Both the position numbers and the translations under genes were made by a program. Positions 33,709 to 45,332 of a DNA stretch of 64,000 nucleotides are shown here, in pieces; position 1 is the first letter of the stretch, and every line of letters starts with the position of its first letter. This stretch comes from Artemisia argyi (lineage: Eukaryota; Streptophyta; Magnoliopsida; Asterales; Asteraceae). The notes under the pieces were generated by a model that had not been told where the DNA came from, searched no databases, and saw only the letters and a program-made list of their open reading frames with translations. Where the stretch lies: positions 186,001-250,000 of the forward strand of contig JARVZY010002410.1 of NCBI GenBank assembly GCA_030686995.1. Reading direction: 5' to 3'.

Positions 33709-36591
33709 ATGGCTAATCGACGCACCAACACCAAACACAACATGATAGTAAACCTTGAGAAAACCCAAGATAACCTTGATTTTCATGGTATTATTGACTT
33801 TCTCACTGGAACCAACATCTGTTACTCAATCCTGGTCAACCCAGAGATTATTGGACCTTGGATTCAAGCTTTTTGGGATACAGCAACGTCACAGGTTGAA
33901 GATGGAGAGGATATCATTACTGCTACAGTTGCTGGGAGAGCTATTCGTGTCACAGAAGCTTCAATCAGAGAGGCTCTGTTATTTGATGATGAAGGAGGCT
34001 CTATTTTGTTTGGAAAACAAGAGATTTGGAACACACTCAGAGACATTGGGTATGAAGGTCCTTTGACTAAGCTTACTTTTCAGAAGGCTATGGTTAGTCC
34101 TCATTGGAAATTTCTTATTCATGTTTTGCTTCATTGTTTGAGTCCAAAGAGTACTGCTTGGGATCAATTTAGCCATTCCATAGCTTCTGCTTTTGTTGGT
34201 CTTATTACAAATCAACCTTTCAATTTCTCATACATGATCCTTGAAGGTATGCTTACTCATATTAAGGCTGGCAAACCCTTTCTAATGTATCCTAGATTTG
34301 TTCAAATGCTTTTAGAGAATCCATTAGATGGGATACCCAAACCTCAGGATTATGTACCTACCATTAGGATGCCATCTAAAGTGTTCACTTTTATGTCTTA
34401 TAAGGGAGTAAATTTTTCGGGAAGGAATACACCTCTAAATGCTTATATGTTAGAGGTTGCTCAAGCTGTTAGGGATGAAGAAGACAATAGTGGTTCTGCA
34501 CATTCTGATAATGATGATCAACCTGATTCTGCTGAGCATTCTGCTTCAAGACATACACCTACACCACCTATTGTTTCCCCTCAGCATATTCTTTCAAGTG
34601 AAAGGACTCCCTCAGTATCAGCTTCCTTGGATAAATCTGTTTCTGCTCAAGGTACTTCTCCACAAAGTACTTCTTCTAAAGGTACTGCTTCAGAGGATTC
34701 ACAGGTACCCACTCCCAATGATTATACTTCCACAGGTGGGCTTCAAACACCTGGAGGAGATAAGGGAATTGAAGATGCTGTGAGTACTTCTGATTTGGCT
34801 AAGGAATTAGAGAAGATGAAGACAACTGTTAATGCTCAAGATGCAGAAATCAAGAAGCTAAGAAAGAAGTTCAGAAGATTGAAGAAATTTGTTTGGCCTC
34901 TTGTTCAGAATTTTAGGCTTTATGTGAAAGAAAAGAAGCAGTTTCAGAAGCCAAATTCAAAATCTTCAAAGAAGTCTTCTAAATCCAAGAGGAAGCATAG
35001 GAGGTCATCATTTACCAAATTGGGGAGGAATCAAGATGAGAATTTGGATAAAGATGATGCTGAGGTTAAATATTCAGAAGATGCTCATTTGTGGCAATAT
35101 CCAGAAAGTCCAAAGACTTTTGAACCAGAAAGCTATATTGAAGAAGATATGAATATTGCACAAAAGGATGAAAATATGGCACAAAAGAAAGAGAATAAGC
35201 AAGAAGAAACTGAGCAAGAAAATGTTAAGCAGGATGAAGATGCACAGAACATTCAAAGTGCTGGTGTTCAAAGTACTGCTGCAGAAAACATAAGTCTGCA
35301 AGGTACTGCTGAGCAAGGTACTTCTTCTAAGAATATTGATGAAAGTGGAGTCACTGCAGCTGGACCTTCTACAAGGAATTATGAAGATGAAGCTGGTCCT
35401 TCTACTTTTGTACATCAAGAAGAAGTAAGAGTACATACTGCAAGTGATGATGAAACAATTGCTCAAGTTATGATGAATTTGAGGAGACCTACTGGAGGAA
35501 TACATATTTCTGAGCCTGCACAAAAAGATGTTGAAAGTACTTCTGAATCAGAAGAGCTAGATCCAAAAGATAAAGGGAAAAGGATCAAGGTTCAGAAAGA
35601 TACTAAGAAGAAAAAGAATAAATTTTCTATTGCTCAAATTAGAGAGTTAGAGATTGCAGAAGATTTAGAGCTTGCTAAAAAGCAACAAGCTGAGTATGAT
35701 GCTGAGTATTTGGCAGAAGTTAGTAGGCCAATTACAAAGAAGCCAATGACTAAAGCTCAGTAAAGGAACTGGATGATAAGTTTCTTGAGAAGAAAGGGAT
35801 ACAAGAATTTACATAAACAGAGGTATCCAGAAGTGAAAGCTCTGTGGGATAAAGTACAAGAAGATATCAGAAAAGAAGTAGAAAACTTTGTGCCCATGGA
35901 AGTTGATAGAAAGAAGAAATTAGAAGATATCAGAAAGGAACAAGCTGAGCAAAGGAAATTGAAAAGAAAGAAATTAGCTGAAGATGATCAGCTGTCAAAA
36001 AGGCTGAAGTTGATTCATGAAGATACAGTTGATGAACTTAGAAATTATTTCAGAGTTGTTGACTTTGAGAATAAGAAGATTGAAGATTCTGGAAAGAAGT
36101 CCAAGATAATCTCATTTTCTGTGGTTGAATCAAAAGAAGAGAATTATTTTATGATCCACAGAGAAGATGAAAGCTTCACAACATTCAATATGTTATTGGA
36201 TGTGTTGCACTGTATTACAAGGGCAGATTTGTATGACTTATATGAGCAAGTGCAGACATACTATGCAGAGATTGAAGCTTCAGGAGTGGGATTAATTTTG
36301 CTTGGAGACTTAATTACCATCTGGGAAACTGAAGGAACACGTGTTGATCCTCTGTGGAATGATCAAGAGAATTGGGAAATAACAAGATGGAGATTCTTTG
36401 AGACATCAGGAGTTCATACACTAGAGATGGAAGATGGTACCATGATTCATATGCTAGCTGAGAGGAGATATCCATTGATTAGAGAAATTATGCTCAGAAT
36501 GCTGAATCATGGAATGGAACTTGAAGATGAATCTGAAATAGCTTTGGATGTTATCAAGCTATTTATCAGATGGGTCAAGTCTGAAGAGTAA
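33709..36591 (+). pseudogene. Additional ORF (aORF) of a SIRE-like Copia, 961 codons with one stop
   Basis: Frames 33709-35763 and 35773-36591 are in phase, separated only by TAA at 35761-35763. Residues 1-250 form a conserved-looking globular part (I-I-D-F-L-T-G-T-N-I, V-T-E-A-S-I-R-E-A-L, L-L-H-C-L-S-P-K-S-T-A-W, F-L-M-Y-P-R-F-V-Q). The middle is acidic, Ser/Thr-rich and has coiled-coil and Lys-rich basic stretches. The C-terminal domain has F-E-T-S-G-V-H-T-L and R-Y-P-L-I-R-E-I-M-L. I recall similar ORFs, sometimes misnamed, in Asteraceae SIRE-type elements. No signal peptide or membrane helix is visible, so an envelope role is not supported. Confidence 0.7.
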
Positions 36592-36800
36592 TATTGCATA
36601 ATACTGGTATGATTTGTTTTGTAAAATAAGTATTTTTCAAAGTACTGCAAAAACAAACAGTACTTTAACAAAGTACTGCTTGCGGATATAAACCAGTATA
36701 AGTCCTTTAAAATAAAAATTAAAATGTTTTAATGTTTAAAAGAAAAGGAAAAAGGATTTGAAAAGCAACACATGGTGTTAGTATTTATACTGCACAACAA
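36592..36800 (+). other. Copia 3' region with AGTACT motifs
   Basis: Non-coding stretch after the aORF, with AGTACT at about 36641, 36658 and 36674. Nothing else is seen before the hairpin repeats. Confidence 0.5.
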
Positions 36801-37080
36801 ATGGTAATTAACTCACCATGTTTAACAGACAAGAAAGAGTTTGACTCATCATGAGGGTACGGCTCTGATGTGATAATCAAATCCGTTTATGGTTGATAGT
36901 TTACCAAAAACTATATGGTTATCAACTCACCATACGCCAAGTGATCAAGAGTTGGCTAGTCCATAGCAAACAGCTATTGGTAAAGACTAATCAAATCCGT
37001 TGATAGCTGATGATTTGCTAAAAATCATAATTTTCAATGATTCACCTCTCACAGGAGTTAACACACCTGGAAGTGATGAG
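36801..37080 (+). repeat. Structured hairpin repeats in the Copia 3' region, related to the Athila ones
   Basis: Two units and a partial third match the Athila units in order and linkers (TCAAATCCGTTTATGG, GAGTTGGCTAG, TTGGTAAAGACTAA). Hairpin A lies at 36847-36870 (CATCATGAG / CTCTGATG) and 36961-36980 (CCATAGC / GCTATTGG). Hairpin B lies at 36896-36914 (ATAGTTT / AAACTAT) and 37010-37028 (ATGATTT / AAATCAT). Hairpin C lies at 36923-36954 (CAACTC / GAGTTG). The tail (ACACACCTGG, GAAGTGATG) also resembles the last Athila unit. Confidence 0.78.
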
Positions 37081-37275
37081 AATAGTATGAAACTTTTAAG
37101 ATTTGATGATCTTTGTACCAAAATGTTGCTGAGTTGCTGAGAAAATATATTAAAAGACAAGATGCTGATGAAGAGTACTTTGACACATGACAGATAGAAG
37201 ACAAAGAAATAAAGAAACAATCTTTCTGAATGATTAAAGATAATAAAGAAACTTGAAATCAAGCAAGTGGAGTTC

Positions 37276-37290
37276 AAGTTAGGGGAGGAT
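37276..37290 (+). other. Polypurine tract of the level-2 Copia
   Basis: AAGTTAGGGGAGGAT abuts the 3' LTR start at 37291 and primes plus-strand synthesis. Confidence 0.85.
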
Positions 37291-37734
37291 TGTTGGGATA
37301 TAAAATATCAAAGTACTTCTGGATGTCAAAGTACTGCTGCATGAAGAATAAAGTCAAAGTACTGTTGAAGGAAAAAGTCAAAGTACTGCTGTTATTGAAG
37401 AATGTTTAAAGTACTTCGAAGGAAACAAGGACTGATGTGCAATATTAGATAAGGATTAATGTGTAATATTGAACGAATATTCAAGGATTATATGTTGTAA
37501 ACCGACTTAAGGTTATCTATATAAAGAGCCTTAAGAGGTATTAGTCGATACAAGTTTTAGAGAAGTTCTCATAAGTTTTAGAGTCGATCAAAGTTGATAA
37601 ATAGTTAGGGATTGTAAGTGAGTCTATGTAACAAAGCAGGTTCAAAGTTTGGTTAATATAAAAGTTCTTCTTAAGCTTTGTGTTAGTAGATTCCGCATAC
37701 TTTACAAGGTAAAACAGTGTTTCAATATTAATAG
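37291..37734 (+). repeat. 3' LTR of the level-2 Copia, first part
   Basis: Matches 11169 onward, with five GTACT motifs (37312-37415) and the 32-bp deletion near 37482. It is cut at 37734 by the level-3 Copia and resumes at 49944. Confidence 0.92.
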
Positions 37735-38143
37735 TGTAAGACCTTAGATCTATCAACTTTAACACAAATATAAGCACTAGAAAGATGGAAAGATGGTGAC
37801 TTGATGAGATGTATATGGCGTTAATAATAAAGAGAGAATAAGAGATGAAGTAGAAAGCTTTTATTAAAGAACACACGCAATACACACACAAGCACACACC
37901 TCAAATGAGCCTTTGAGGTGTTTAAATAGTAAGATACATGAGATGCCCTATGGGCTTTCTATGGGCTTGGGCTTGGACTTGGTTACATGATAATATATAA
38001 AGGCTTATGAAACATAACTAATAACATATTAGCTTGCCAAGTCCAAAGCCCAATGACTAAACTATTACTAACCTTAATAAACGACACAAAGTTACATTAT
38101 GAGAATGACCATCACTTCATAATACATATTTTTAATGCTAACA
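37735..38143 (-). repeat. 3' LTR of the level-3 Copia (left copy)
   Basis: The LTR is 409 bp long. It differs from the right copy at the fifth base (A/G) and at three other sites, all A/G or C/T. Confidence 0.93.
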
Positions 38144-38154
38144 ATCTCCCCCTA
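38144..38154 (-). other. Polypurine tract of the level-3 Copia
   Basis: On the minus strand TAGGGGGAGAT abuts the left LTR. Confidence 0.85.
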
Positions 38155-40712
38155 AGGGTTGGTCATTCGAATGATGCTCCACGTGAGTGGATCTTCCGTG
38201 TTCTTTGTCTTTAACTTTGTGTGTCGTTGTAGAATAGTCTTTAGTCTTTGTTCCTTCATGCTTTGTGATCTTTGATAACTGATTTTTCATCGTTCTTTAT
38301 TCCTTAGTGATGTGGAGTTATCTGCCTTTCGTCCTTCTGCGTCTATGGTGGTTGTTTGCCATTCCAACATGCTCATACATCTTCAGTCTTTGTGATACAT
38401 GCATTTGTAGTTCCCGTTCTTTCACATAGATCTTTGTCACTTTACTTCTGTAGATTCTTTCACATTGCGTAGAATCTTTCTTTGAACCTTTCTTTGCTTT
38501 GATCTTTGTGAGAACTTTCCTTTGACTTCGAGATGCATGTATGAGCATGTGGAATCTGTCGCCATGGAGATGAAGTGTCCCTGCATATAAACAGTTAGCA
38601 ATAAAACATCCGGTACTTACAGATAAGAATTAGAGATCGTCAACAGCATAGTGTGAAGACTCCTTCTAACCCTTACCAAGGCCGTTCCCATGTCAGATAC
38701 TCTCAAGAGAGCTTACAAGACCTACTTAGTAGCTCAATGACTGGGTGAGTCGCTGGGGATCACTCCACGACTGTAGACCGTTTGAAACCACCGTGAACAC
38801 TAAGCGTAACCCATAAAGAATTACCGAAGTGACCTGCTGTCAGGGCTGTTTGATGTTGACCCTGGCAGGAATTTCCATTCAATCATTGAGAAACACTTGT
38901 GTGAATTCTCTCATAAATGTTCTGGCAGATTGCTAAGATCTGCGTAGGACTCTAAAGTTTACATCTGGCGTCCTTAATGATGAACAACCAGTGTAGAAAT
39001 ATCATGTGTTCCTATGAGATCTTTTGATGAATCTCGAGGCTCTAGACTCGATAAGTGCACATTTGGTTTCCTATGCGGAGATTAGGGAGAGGTCTCCTGC
39101 TTCAATATCAACCATCTCTAAGAGACAGGTCGATAGATTATGCCGGTTCCCCGTGAGAATGAAACAAGCTCTTTTAAGAGAACTTGAGTGGTTAAGAAGG
39201 TTTAGTGCGTCACTGGGTCCATGACGTCTTTGTCTTCAATACCGGTGTCACCTTAGTAACAACCAGTAGCATATGAGTTGAACCCGGTGTCTGCCCTAAG
39301 GTTGAACATTTGGAGGGCTATTTCTTTTCACCCTTTATCATAACTTTTCTTTTTAATTCTTCAACCCCTTCTTTCTCCTTTCTCATTTTCTCCTTTTTTT
39401 CAATCATACCTAAGGACTTCTAATTCTACTCTATTGGAATTGTCCTTGGGTAGATCCCTCCGGCTCTGGTGGATCATAGGACGGTTTTTCCTAACCTTAG
39501 TCACCTTATAACTCCATGACTATCCTATAATTGATCACATGCCAAAAAACCTTTTTTTGAAAAATCTCTCAAAGTGTTTATGATAATAAAACACATTTTG
39601 TTGACACTTCGAGAGTTTTGCATTTCTTTAGAAGGACTCCCCCTTCACATGTGCTCATGTAAATTTTAAGAAATTTGCACATGCGAGAAGAGTTTGCACT
39701 TTTGAATTGATCCACTTTCAGTGAACATGACCGATTCGAGACACGCTTACATCACTAGTTAGACTAGCTTGAAATTATTACCCGTCCTGGTCAAGTCCAA
39801 AGAAAGTATCTCGATACGGTACACTCTACTCAGACAAGTCCTATTCGAGACACGCTTACATCACTAGTTAGACTAGCTTGAAATTATTACCCGTCCAGGA
39901 CAAGTCTTTTCGATTACTGACATTTTAAGCTTCGTCAATTCATTGGTACTTTCTGAGTCGAGATCTTTTGAGATTCAGTCACAAACTTTAAACATCTTTG
40001 ATCACATTTTAATCATGTCTTCTCCCCCTCAAAAATAGCATATCGTGATATTTTTTATATCAACAGATTAAGAAAAAGCTTTTGGAGAGAAAGACAGATT
40101 CTGCATGAATTTGGAACATTTTTTCTTTTTATACTCCCCCTTAATGATAGCATATTTAAAATCAATTAAGGATTTTGAGGGAGTTATCTTGAGCACTAAT
40201 TTTGAGAGATTTTGAGAAATCTTTTGAACAATCTTGAAAAAGTGCTCAAGAATTTTGTTTGAAAACGAGTTTATGCTTGAAATCTTTTTCGTTTGTTTAG
40301 ACTCGAACTTTTTTGAAAAAGAGTTCGTCATTGAACGTACGAGTCCTTGATTTGAAAATAATCAGAAGTCGTCGTTTAACGTACGGGTTTCGTACTGAAG
40401 TATACGAAAGCCATTGTGAAGAAATTTTTGAGCAACGACATGTTTTAGAAAAACATTAAAAAAAAAAAGAACTCCTGCTCAAGCATCTGTACATGTCCGT
40501 ATCATTGTTGAATGACATTTCTAGAAACGTACAGAATATTGATTTATACGAGAGACATGTCGTGAGAAGAATATTTTTGGATTTTTTGATTTTATATTGT
40601 TTTTGTATTTTTTGAAAGTTTTATATTTTTGTATTTTGTTTTTGTTGGTTTTTCAAATTTTGTATTTTGTTTTTTTCAAAAATATTTACAGCGAAGCGAT
40701 TTTGAAAAAATT
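38155..40712 (-). other. Long 3' untranslated region of the level-3 Copia
   Basis: About 2.5 kb without a convincing ORF. The part at 38640-39480 is hairpin-rich, for example CTCTT/AAGAG near 39170 and CAGGG/CCCTG near 38840-38874. A 64-bp direct repeat follows (39734-39797, 39843-39906). No aORF like that of the level-2 element is present. Confidence 0.6.
39734..39906. repeat. 64-bp direct repeat, two copies 109 bp apart
   Basis: ATTCGAGACACGCTTACATC and the following bases recur at 39843 with two substitutions near the end. Each copy contains a CTAGT/ACTAG inverted repeat with a 3-base loop. Confidence 0.85.
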
Positions 40713-43085
40713 TCAAGAAGATTCAAGAAGACGTTCTAGCTCCTCAGGAGTTAGGCTTCGCATGCCAATTCGTCGAACTAAATAGTCAAACCTTTCTTTT
40801 GGAAGGGCATTAGTAAATAGATCGGCGAGTTGATAATCAGTCTTAACGAAAAATAATTCAACAGTACCCTCTTCCACGTGTTCTTTGATGAAATGGTAGC
40901 GGGCTTTGATATGCTTCGTCTTAGAGTGATGTACGGGATTGCACGAGATGGCTATGTCACTTTTTGAGTCACAATACATAGGTATTCTGTCAAAAGTAAA
41001 GCCATAATCTGTGAGCTGTGTCCGCATCCAAAGAACTTGGGCACAACACGCAGATAGAGACACATACTCGGCTTCGGCGGTTGATAGCGCAGTACAATCC
41101 TGTTTCTTTGACGACCAGCTTACTAGCTTTTCACCCAAAAATTGTGCTCCACCTGATGTACTTTTTGCTGTAACTTGATCACCAGCATGGTCTGCATCTG
41201 AAAATGCTGTTAGATTAAACTCCGAATCCTTCGGATACCAAAGTCCCATGTTAATGGTGCTTCGTAGGTACCGAAAGATCCGTTTAACCTCTTTGAGGTG
41301 AAGTTCGGTAGGCTTTGCCTGAAACCGTGCTAATAGACATACAGCAAATTGAATATCAGGTCGACTAGCAGTTAGGTACATGAGAGAACCGATCATGCTC
41401 CGATATTTTTTCGGATCGATGGGTTTTCCATACAAATCAGCACCTATTTTTGGTGAAGTGACCATTGGTGTACCAACAGAATCACAATTTTCCATTCCAT
41501 GTTTTTTCAAAATCTCTATAGTATATTTAGCTTGATTGATAAAAATACCACGAGGGGATTGATGTATTTGTAAACCAAGAAAGAATTTTAGTTCCCCCAT
41601 CATGGACATTTCAAATTTGCTTTTCATGAGATTTTCAAAATGTTTTGAATGGTTAGGATTGGTTGATCCAAAAATAATGTCGTCCACGTAAATTTGAACG
41701 ATCAAAATGTCATCTTTGAACTTTTTGATAAACAAGGTGTCATCAGCCATTCCTTTTGTGAAATTGTTTTTGAGCAAGAAAGATGATAGTTCGTCATACC
41801 ACGCTCTTAGAGCTTGTTTTAGACCATAAATTGCTTTCTTAAGCTTGTAGACGTAGTCTGGATGATCTTTGTCGATGAATCCCTCTGGCTGACACACATA
41901 CACTTCTTCTTTCAGAGTTCCATTCAAGAAAGCTGTCTTAATGTCCATCTGATAGACTGTGATGTTTTTGAGAGCTGCATAGGATAAGAAAATCCGGACT
42001 GCTTCAAGTCTAGCCACAGGCGCAAATGATTCTTCGAAATCTATCCCTTCTTCTTGTGGATATCCTTTAGCCACGAGACGAGCTTTGTTACGAATTACAG
42101 TCATTTCCTCATCCAGTTTGTTCTTCCACAACCACTTGAGATCAAGAACGCGTTTATCAAGTGGTCGTTCAACAAGTTCCCAACTATCATGTAACAGGTA
42201 TTGAAGAAATTCCTCCTGCATTGCTTCAATCCAAGGGTTTTCTGCCATTGCTTCCCGAATGTTCTTTGGTTCTTTGAGGCTGATTGAGCAAACGTAAATG
42301 CACAATTCGAGATCGGTGGCAAGTTGTCTCCTCGTCTGTACTGGCATTGAAGGATCACCAATAACATGTACTAACGGATGGTCTTTTGTCCATTGAAACG
42401 TAGAAGGGTACCTTTGGTTGAACGAATGTGTGTTAGATGGTTCTTGTAACCTTGAAGAAGATTCAGCAGAGTCTGATGCAAACGGGTTTTCAAATACTTC
42501 TTCTTCTTCTTCTAACGCAACATCGTTTGAATTAGATGTAGGTTCTCCTTGAAAATTTGTGTTTTGATTTTGCTCATCAACTCTTGGTAGTTCAGTTTCA
42601 AGTACTGGAGTTGCTTGAGTAGATGTAGATGATGTTGATGTAGTTGGTGCTTCAGCTTCGATTGTTGTAGATGCATCTTGTGATGGTGGTGGTGGTTGAT
42701 GGTGTTGAGCGGGTGCAGCGGAATGTTGTTGAGATGCATTTGTCGAAGTTCCACCATAGTATTCATCAAACATTAACTCGAAGAAATTTTCCAGTTCTTG
42801 TTCTGAAGGTTTATCCGTGTTTGTTGACTGAGCTCCTTGAGGTACGAGTCCTGAACTGATGTGTCCAGAAGTCTGATGGTTTGGTGCGGGTCCTAATCCG
42901 TTTTGATTAGAAGCCATTGGATTAAGCGCGGGTTCTAGAGCGTATCTCTCAGAAGCCATCTGTGAAATCTCGTCAAACTTCACATTCATCGTCTCCATTA
43001 TCTTTTTCGTTCTTCTATTATACACCCTGAATGCCCTTGAGTTTTCTGAATATCCAATGAAGATTCCAATAGCACAAAGCGCCAA
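40713..43085 (-). pseudogene. Copia reverse transcriptase and RNase H (level 3), long open frame
   Basis: The 790-codon frame starts inside the end of integrase ([11 protein letters not shown]) and has a Gln/Ser/Thr-rich linker. The RT follows: [51 protein letters not shown]. RNase H has [19 protein letters not shown] and Y-C-D-S-K. All catalytic acidic residues are present, so these domains look intact, but the frame upstream is broken, so no full polyprotein is made. Confidence 0.9.
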
Positions 43086-44210
43086 ACACGTGAAGGTAAG
43101 AGATGTCAGGTTTACGGTTGTTCACTAGCTCATATGGGGTTTTATTGAATCTCGGATGGACTAGGGATCGGTTTTGAGTGAAACAAGCAGTGGCTACAGC
43201 ATCAGCCCATAAGAATAGAGGTGCACTAGAAAAAATCAACATTGTGCGAGCAGCTTCCACAAGAGTTCGGTTTCTTCTTTCAACTACCCCATTCTGCTGT
43301 GGAGTTCTAACAACTGATTTATGAATTCCAACATCTGATGTTTGGTGTGTGATTCCAACATCTTCAAGGTAAGTTCTTAACTCCTGATTTATGAATTCTG
43401 TGCCATTATCTGTTCTTATAATCCTTACTGGAGCTTGAAGTAGAACTTGAATACGCTCCAGAAAGGTGATGATGATGCCTGGTGCTTCGTCTTTTGATCT
43501 CAAAAACTTTACCCAAGTATATCTTTAATAATCATCAACAATAACGAGAATATACTTCTTCCCATTAATGCTTTCAACTCTCATTGGGCCACATAAGTCC
43601 ATGTGCAACATATGTAACCTTGCATCCGAACTAGGTACGGTTTTGGGTTTATATGATGCTCTTTTACTTTTTCCTTGTTCGCATGATGGACATAGGTGTT
43701 CCTTGGTGTATTTGAACTTAGGAAGTCCGGTGACGATGTTGTCTTTGGCTAACTTGTTGATGGTGTCGAAATTGAGATGGGATAACCGTCTATGCCACAG
43801 CCAGGACTTAGTTTCGGTTGCCCTTGTCATAAGACAAATTGGTGATGTAGAAGCCATTTGGTTGATGTCGATAGCATACAAGTTTGTACCACGTTTACCA
43901 GTTAAGAGATCATCACCAGCCAAATTTCTTATAAAAACCGTGTTTCGCCTGAATGCAACTTCTAAATCTGCATCACAAAATTGCCCGACTGAAAACAAGT
44001 TGTGTCCCAACCCTTTGACATAGTAAACTCGAGTGATCAAAAAATTCCCAAACTGAAGATCTCCAAAACCCAGGATAGCTGCTACATGATCATTTCCAAA
44101 GCGTACAGTTCCCATGAATTTCCAGACGAAATTGATCAGCAGCTTTAAATTCCCGGTCATGTGCTTGGAGCAACCCGAGTCGACGATCCAAAGACATATT
44201 TCGATAACCT
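43018..44210 (-). pseudogene. Copia protease and integrase (level 3), stop and deletion
   Basis: Reading leftwards from about 44210: protease I-V-D-S-G-C-S-K-H-M-T-G, then V-K-G-L-G-H-N-L-F-S-V-G-Q-F, the pre-integrase W-H-R-R-L-S-H-L-N with C-P-S-C-E-Q-G-K, and the core with I-R-T-D-N-G-T-E-F and P-Q-Q-N-G-V-V-E-R-R-N-R-T. A TAA at 43525-43527 interrupts V-D-D-Y-x-R-Y-T-W. Near 43070 about 15-17 residues normally present between H-V-F-G-A-L-C and I-F-I-G-Y are missing and the frame shifts. Confidence 0.87.
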
Positions 44211-45332
44211 GCCAAGAACAGAAGAGTTTGTATTTGGAAACCGTGTTGAATTGGGTTCCATGGGGTTAGGAGTAAAAGCAGAATCACACTCGTGGACAGT
44301 TGCTACTTGTTTAGCTTGAGTTATTTCTAATTTGCCGTCCTTAAGAGTGAACTCTCTACCCGTTGGTATCCACATACAAAGCTTAAGGTAGTTCCTAGGC
44401 ATTCGACTACTAGTGGTAGACCTAAAGCGTGCAACTAATCTTTCTATAGATCTAGATCGGGCACTAGTTCCCTTTGGAACATACTTCTGTTTAGGCATAA
44501 CATTCACATTCTTAGAAACACATTCATCATGAACATCATAAATTAAACATTTCTTGCATATTAAACAAACAGAGTCATTACATGCATTAGAACCAGTACT
44601 TTCGACATTACATTCAGATGAATCATGTTTCTTATTACAAAGCGATAAATTCCTAGGGTGTTCTTCTACTTCTTCAACTTTATTCTTGCTACTACTCGTA
44701 GAAACAGGCGAGACTCTATTGTTCCTTGTATTGCTCCTAGGCTTTAGTCTGCTGCTCCTAGAGGTGCATTCTAATCCTGTAGAAGGTAAGGCACACACAT
44801 TAGGATTTATATTGTTGTCCTTTTTAGCATCCCTAGATTCTTTAGAATTAGCCTTTATGCACTTGTCATTTGTCTTAAAAGTTGAGGCAGACGCACTAGT
44901 GGGACTAATCCTAAAAAGGCCAGGTGCTATCACTTTTGGTGTTTCGACAACTGCTTTTCCTTTATCAACAATCTTAACATTTTCACTTTTCTTTGGCAAG
45001 GGTGTTGGAGTGACTGGTTTTGTCAAATCCTTTTTCTCATCGACTTTTGGAGCAAACCGTGAAATTGACATTTTTGGTTTTTGAACCGTGTTTGAAACAT
45101 TTGGTTTCTCCGAAGTCGATGGTTTTGCAAACTTAGTTTCCTCACCCTTCCTTTTTTGACTTTCAAGCTGAGCCCTCAAAAGATCATTTTGCTCTTTCAT
45201 GTTCTTGAAAGCACGCTCATACGACAGTTTGTCATACTTGCATTCTTCCTTTTTTCGATCAAGTTGTTTAAAACATGACACATTTTCTTTTTCAAGCTTT
45301 ATAAGAGCATTTTCATATTTGGAAACTTCCAT
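44211..45332 (-). pseudogene. Copia gag C-terminal extension (level 3)
   Basis: The frame from 45332 (M-E-V-S-K-Y-E-N-A-L-I-K-L-E-K-E) is a coiled coil, then a Ser/Lys-rich part with C-L-I-C-K-K-C-L-I and basic stretches, leading into the protease. Frame changes lie near 45340 and 44210. No enzymatic motif is visible. Confidence 0.72.

Noticed and set aside
37001..37020. CTGATGA, part of a hammerhead core, in the structured repeat
   Set aside because: No GAAA or cleavage-site partner in a compatible position; the bases belong to hairpin B.
38660..38720. TTACCAAGGCCGTT in the level-3 Copia, similar to the Athila repeat
   Set aside because: Only about a dozen bases match and the hairpin A stem does not pair, so homology is not supported.
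44554..45084. 176-codon hydrophobic ORF on the plus strand
   Set aside because: Antisense shadow of the coiled-coil gag extension; Leu/Phe runs mirror Lys/Glu codons.
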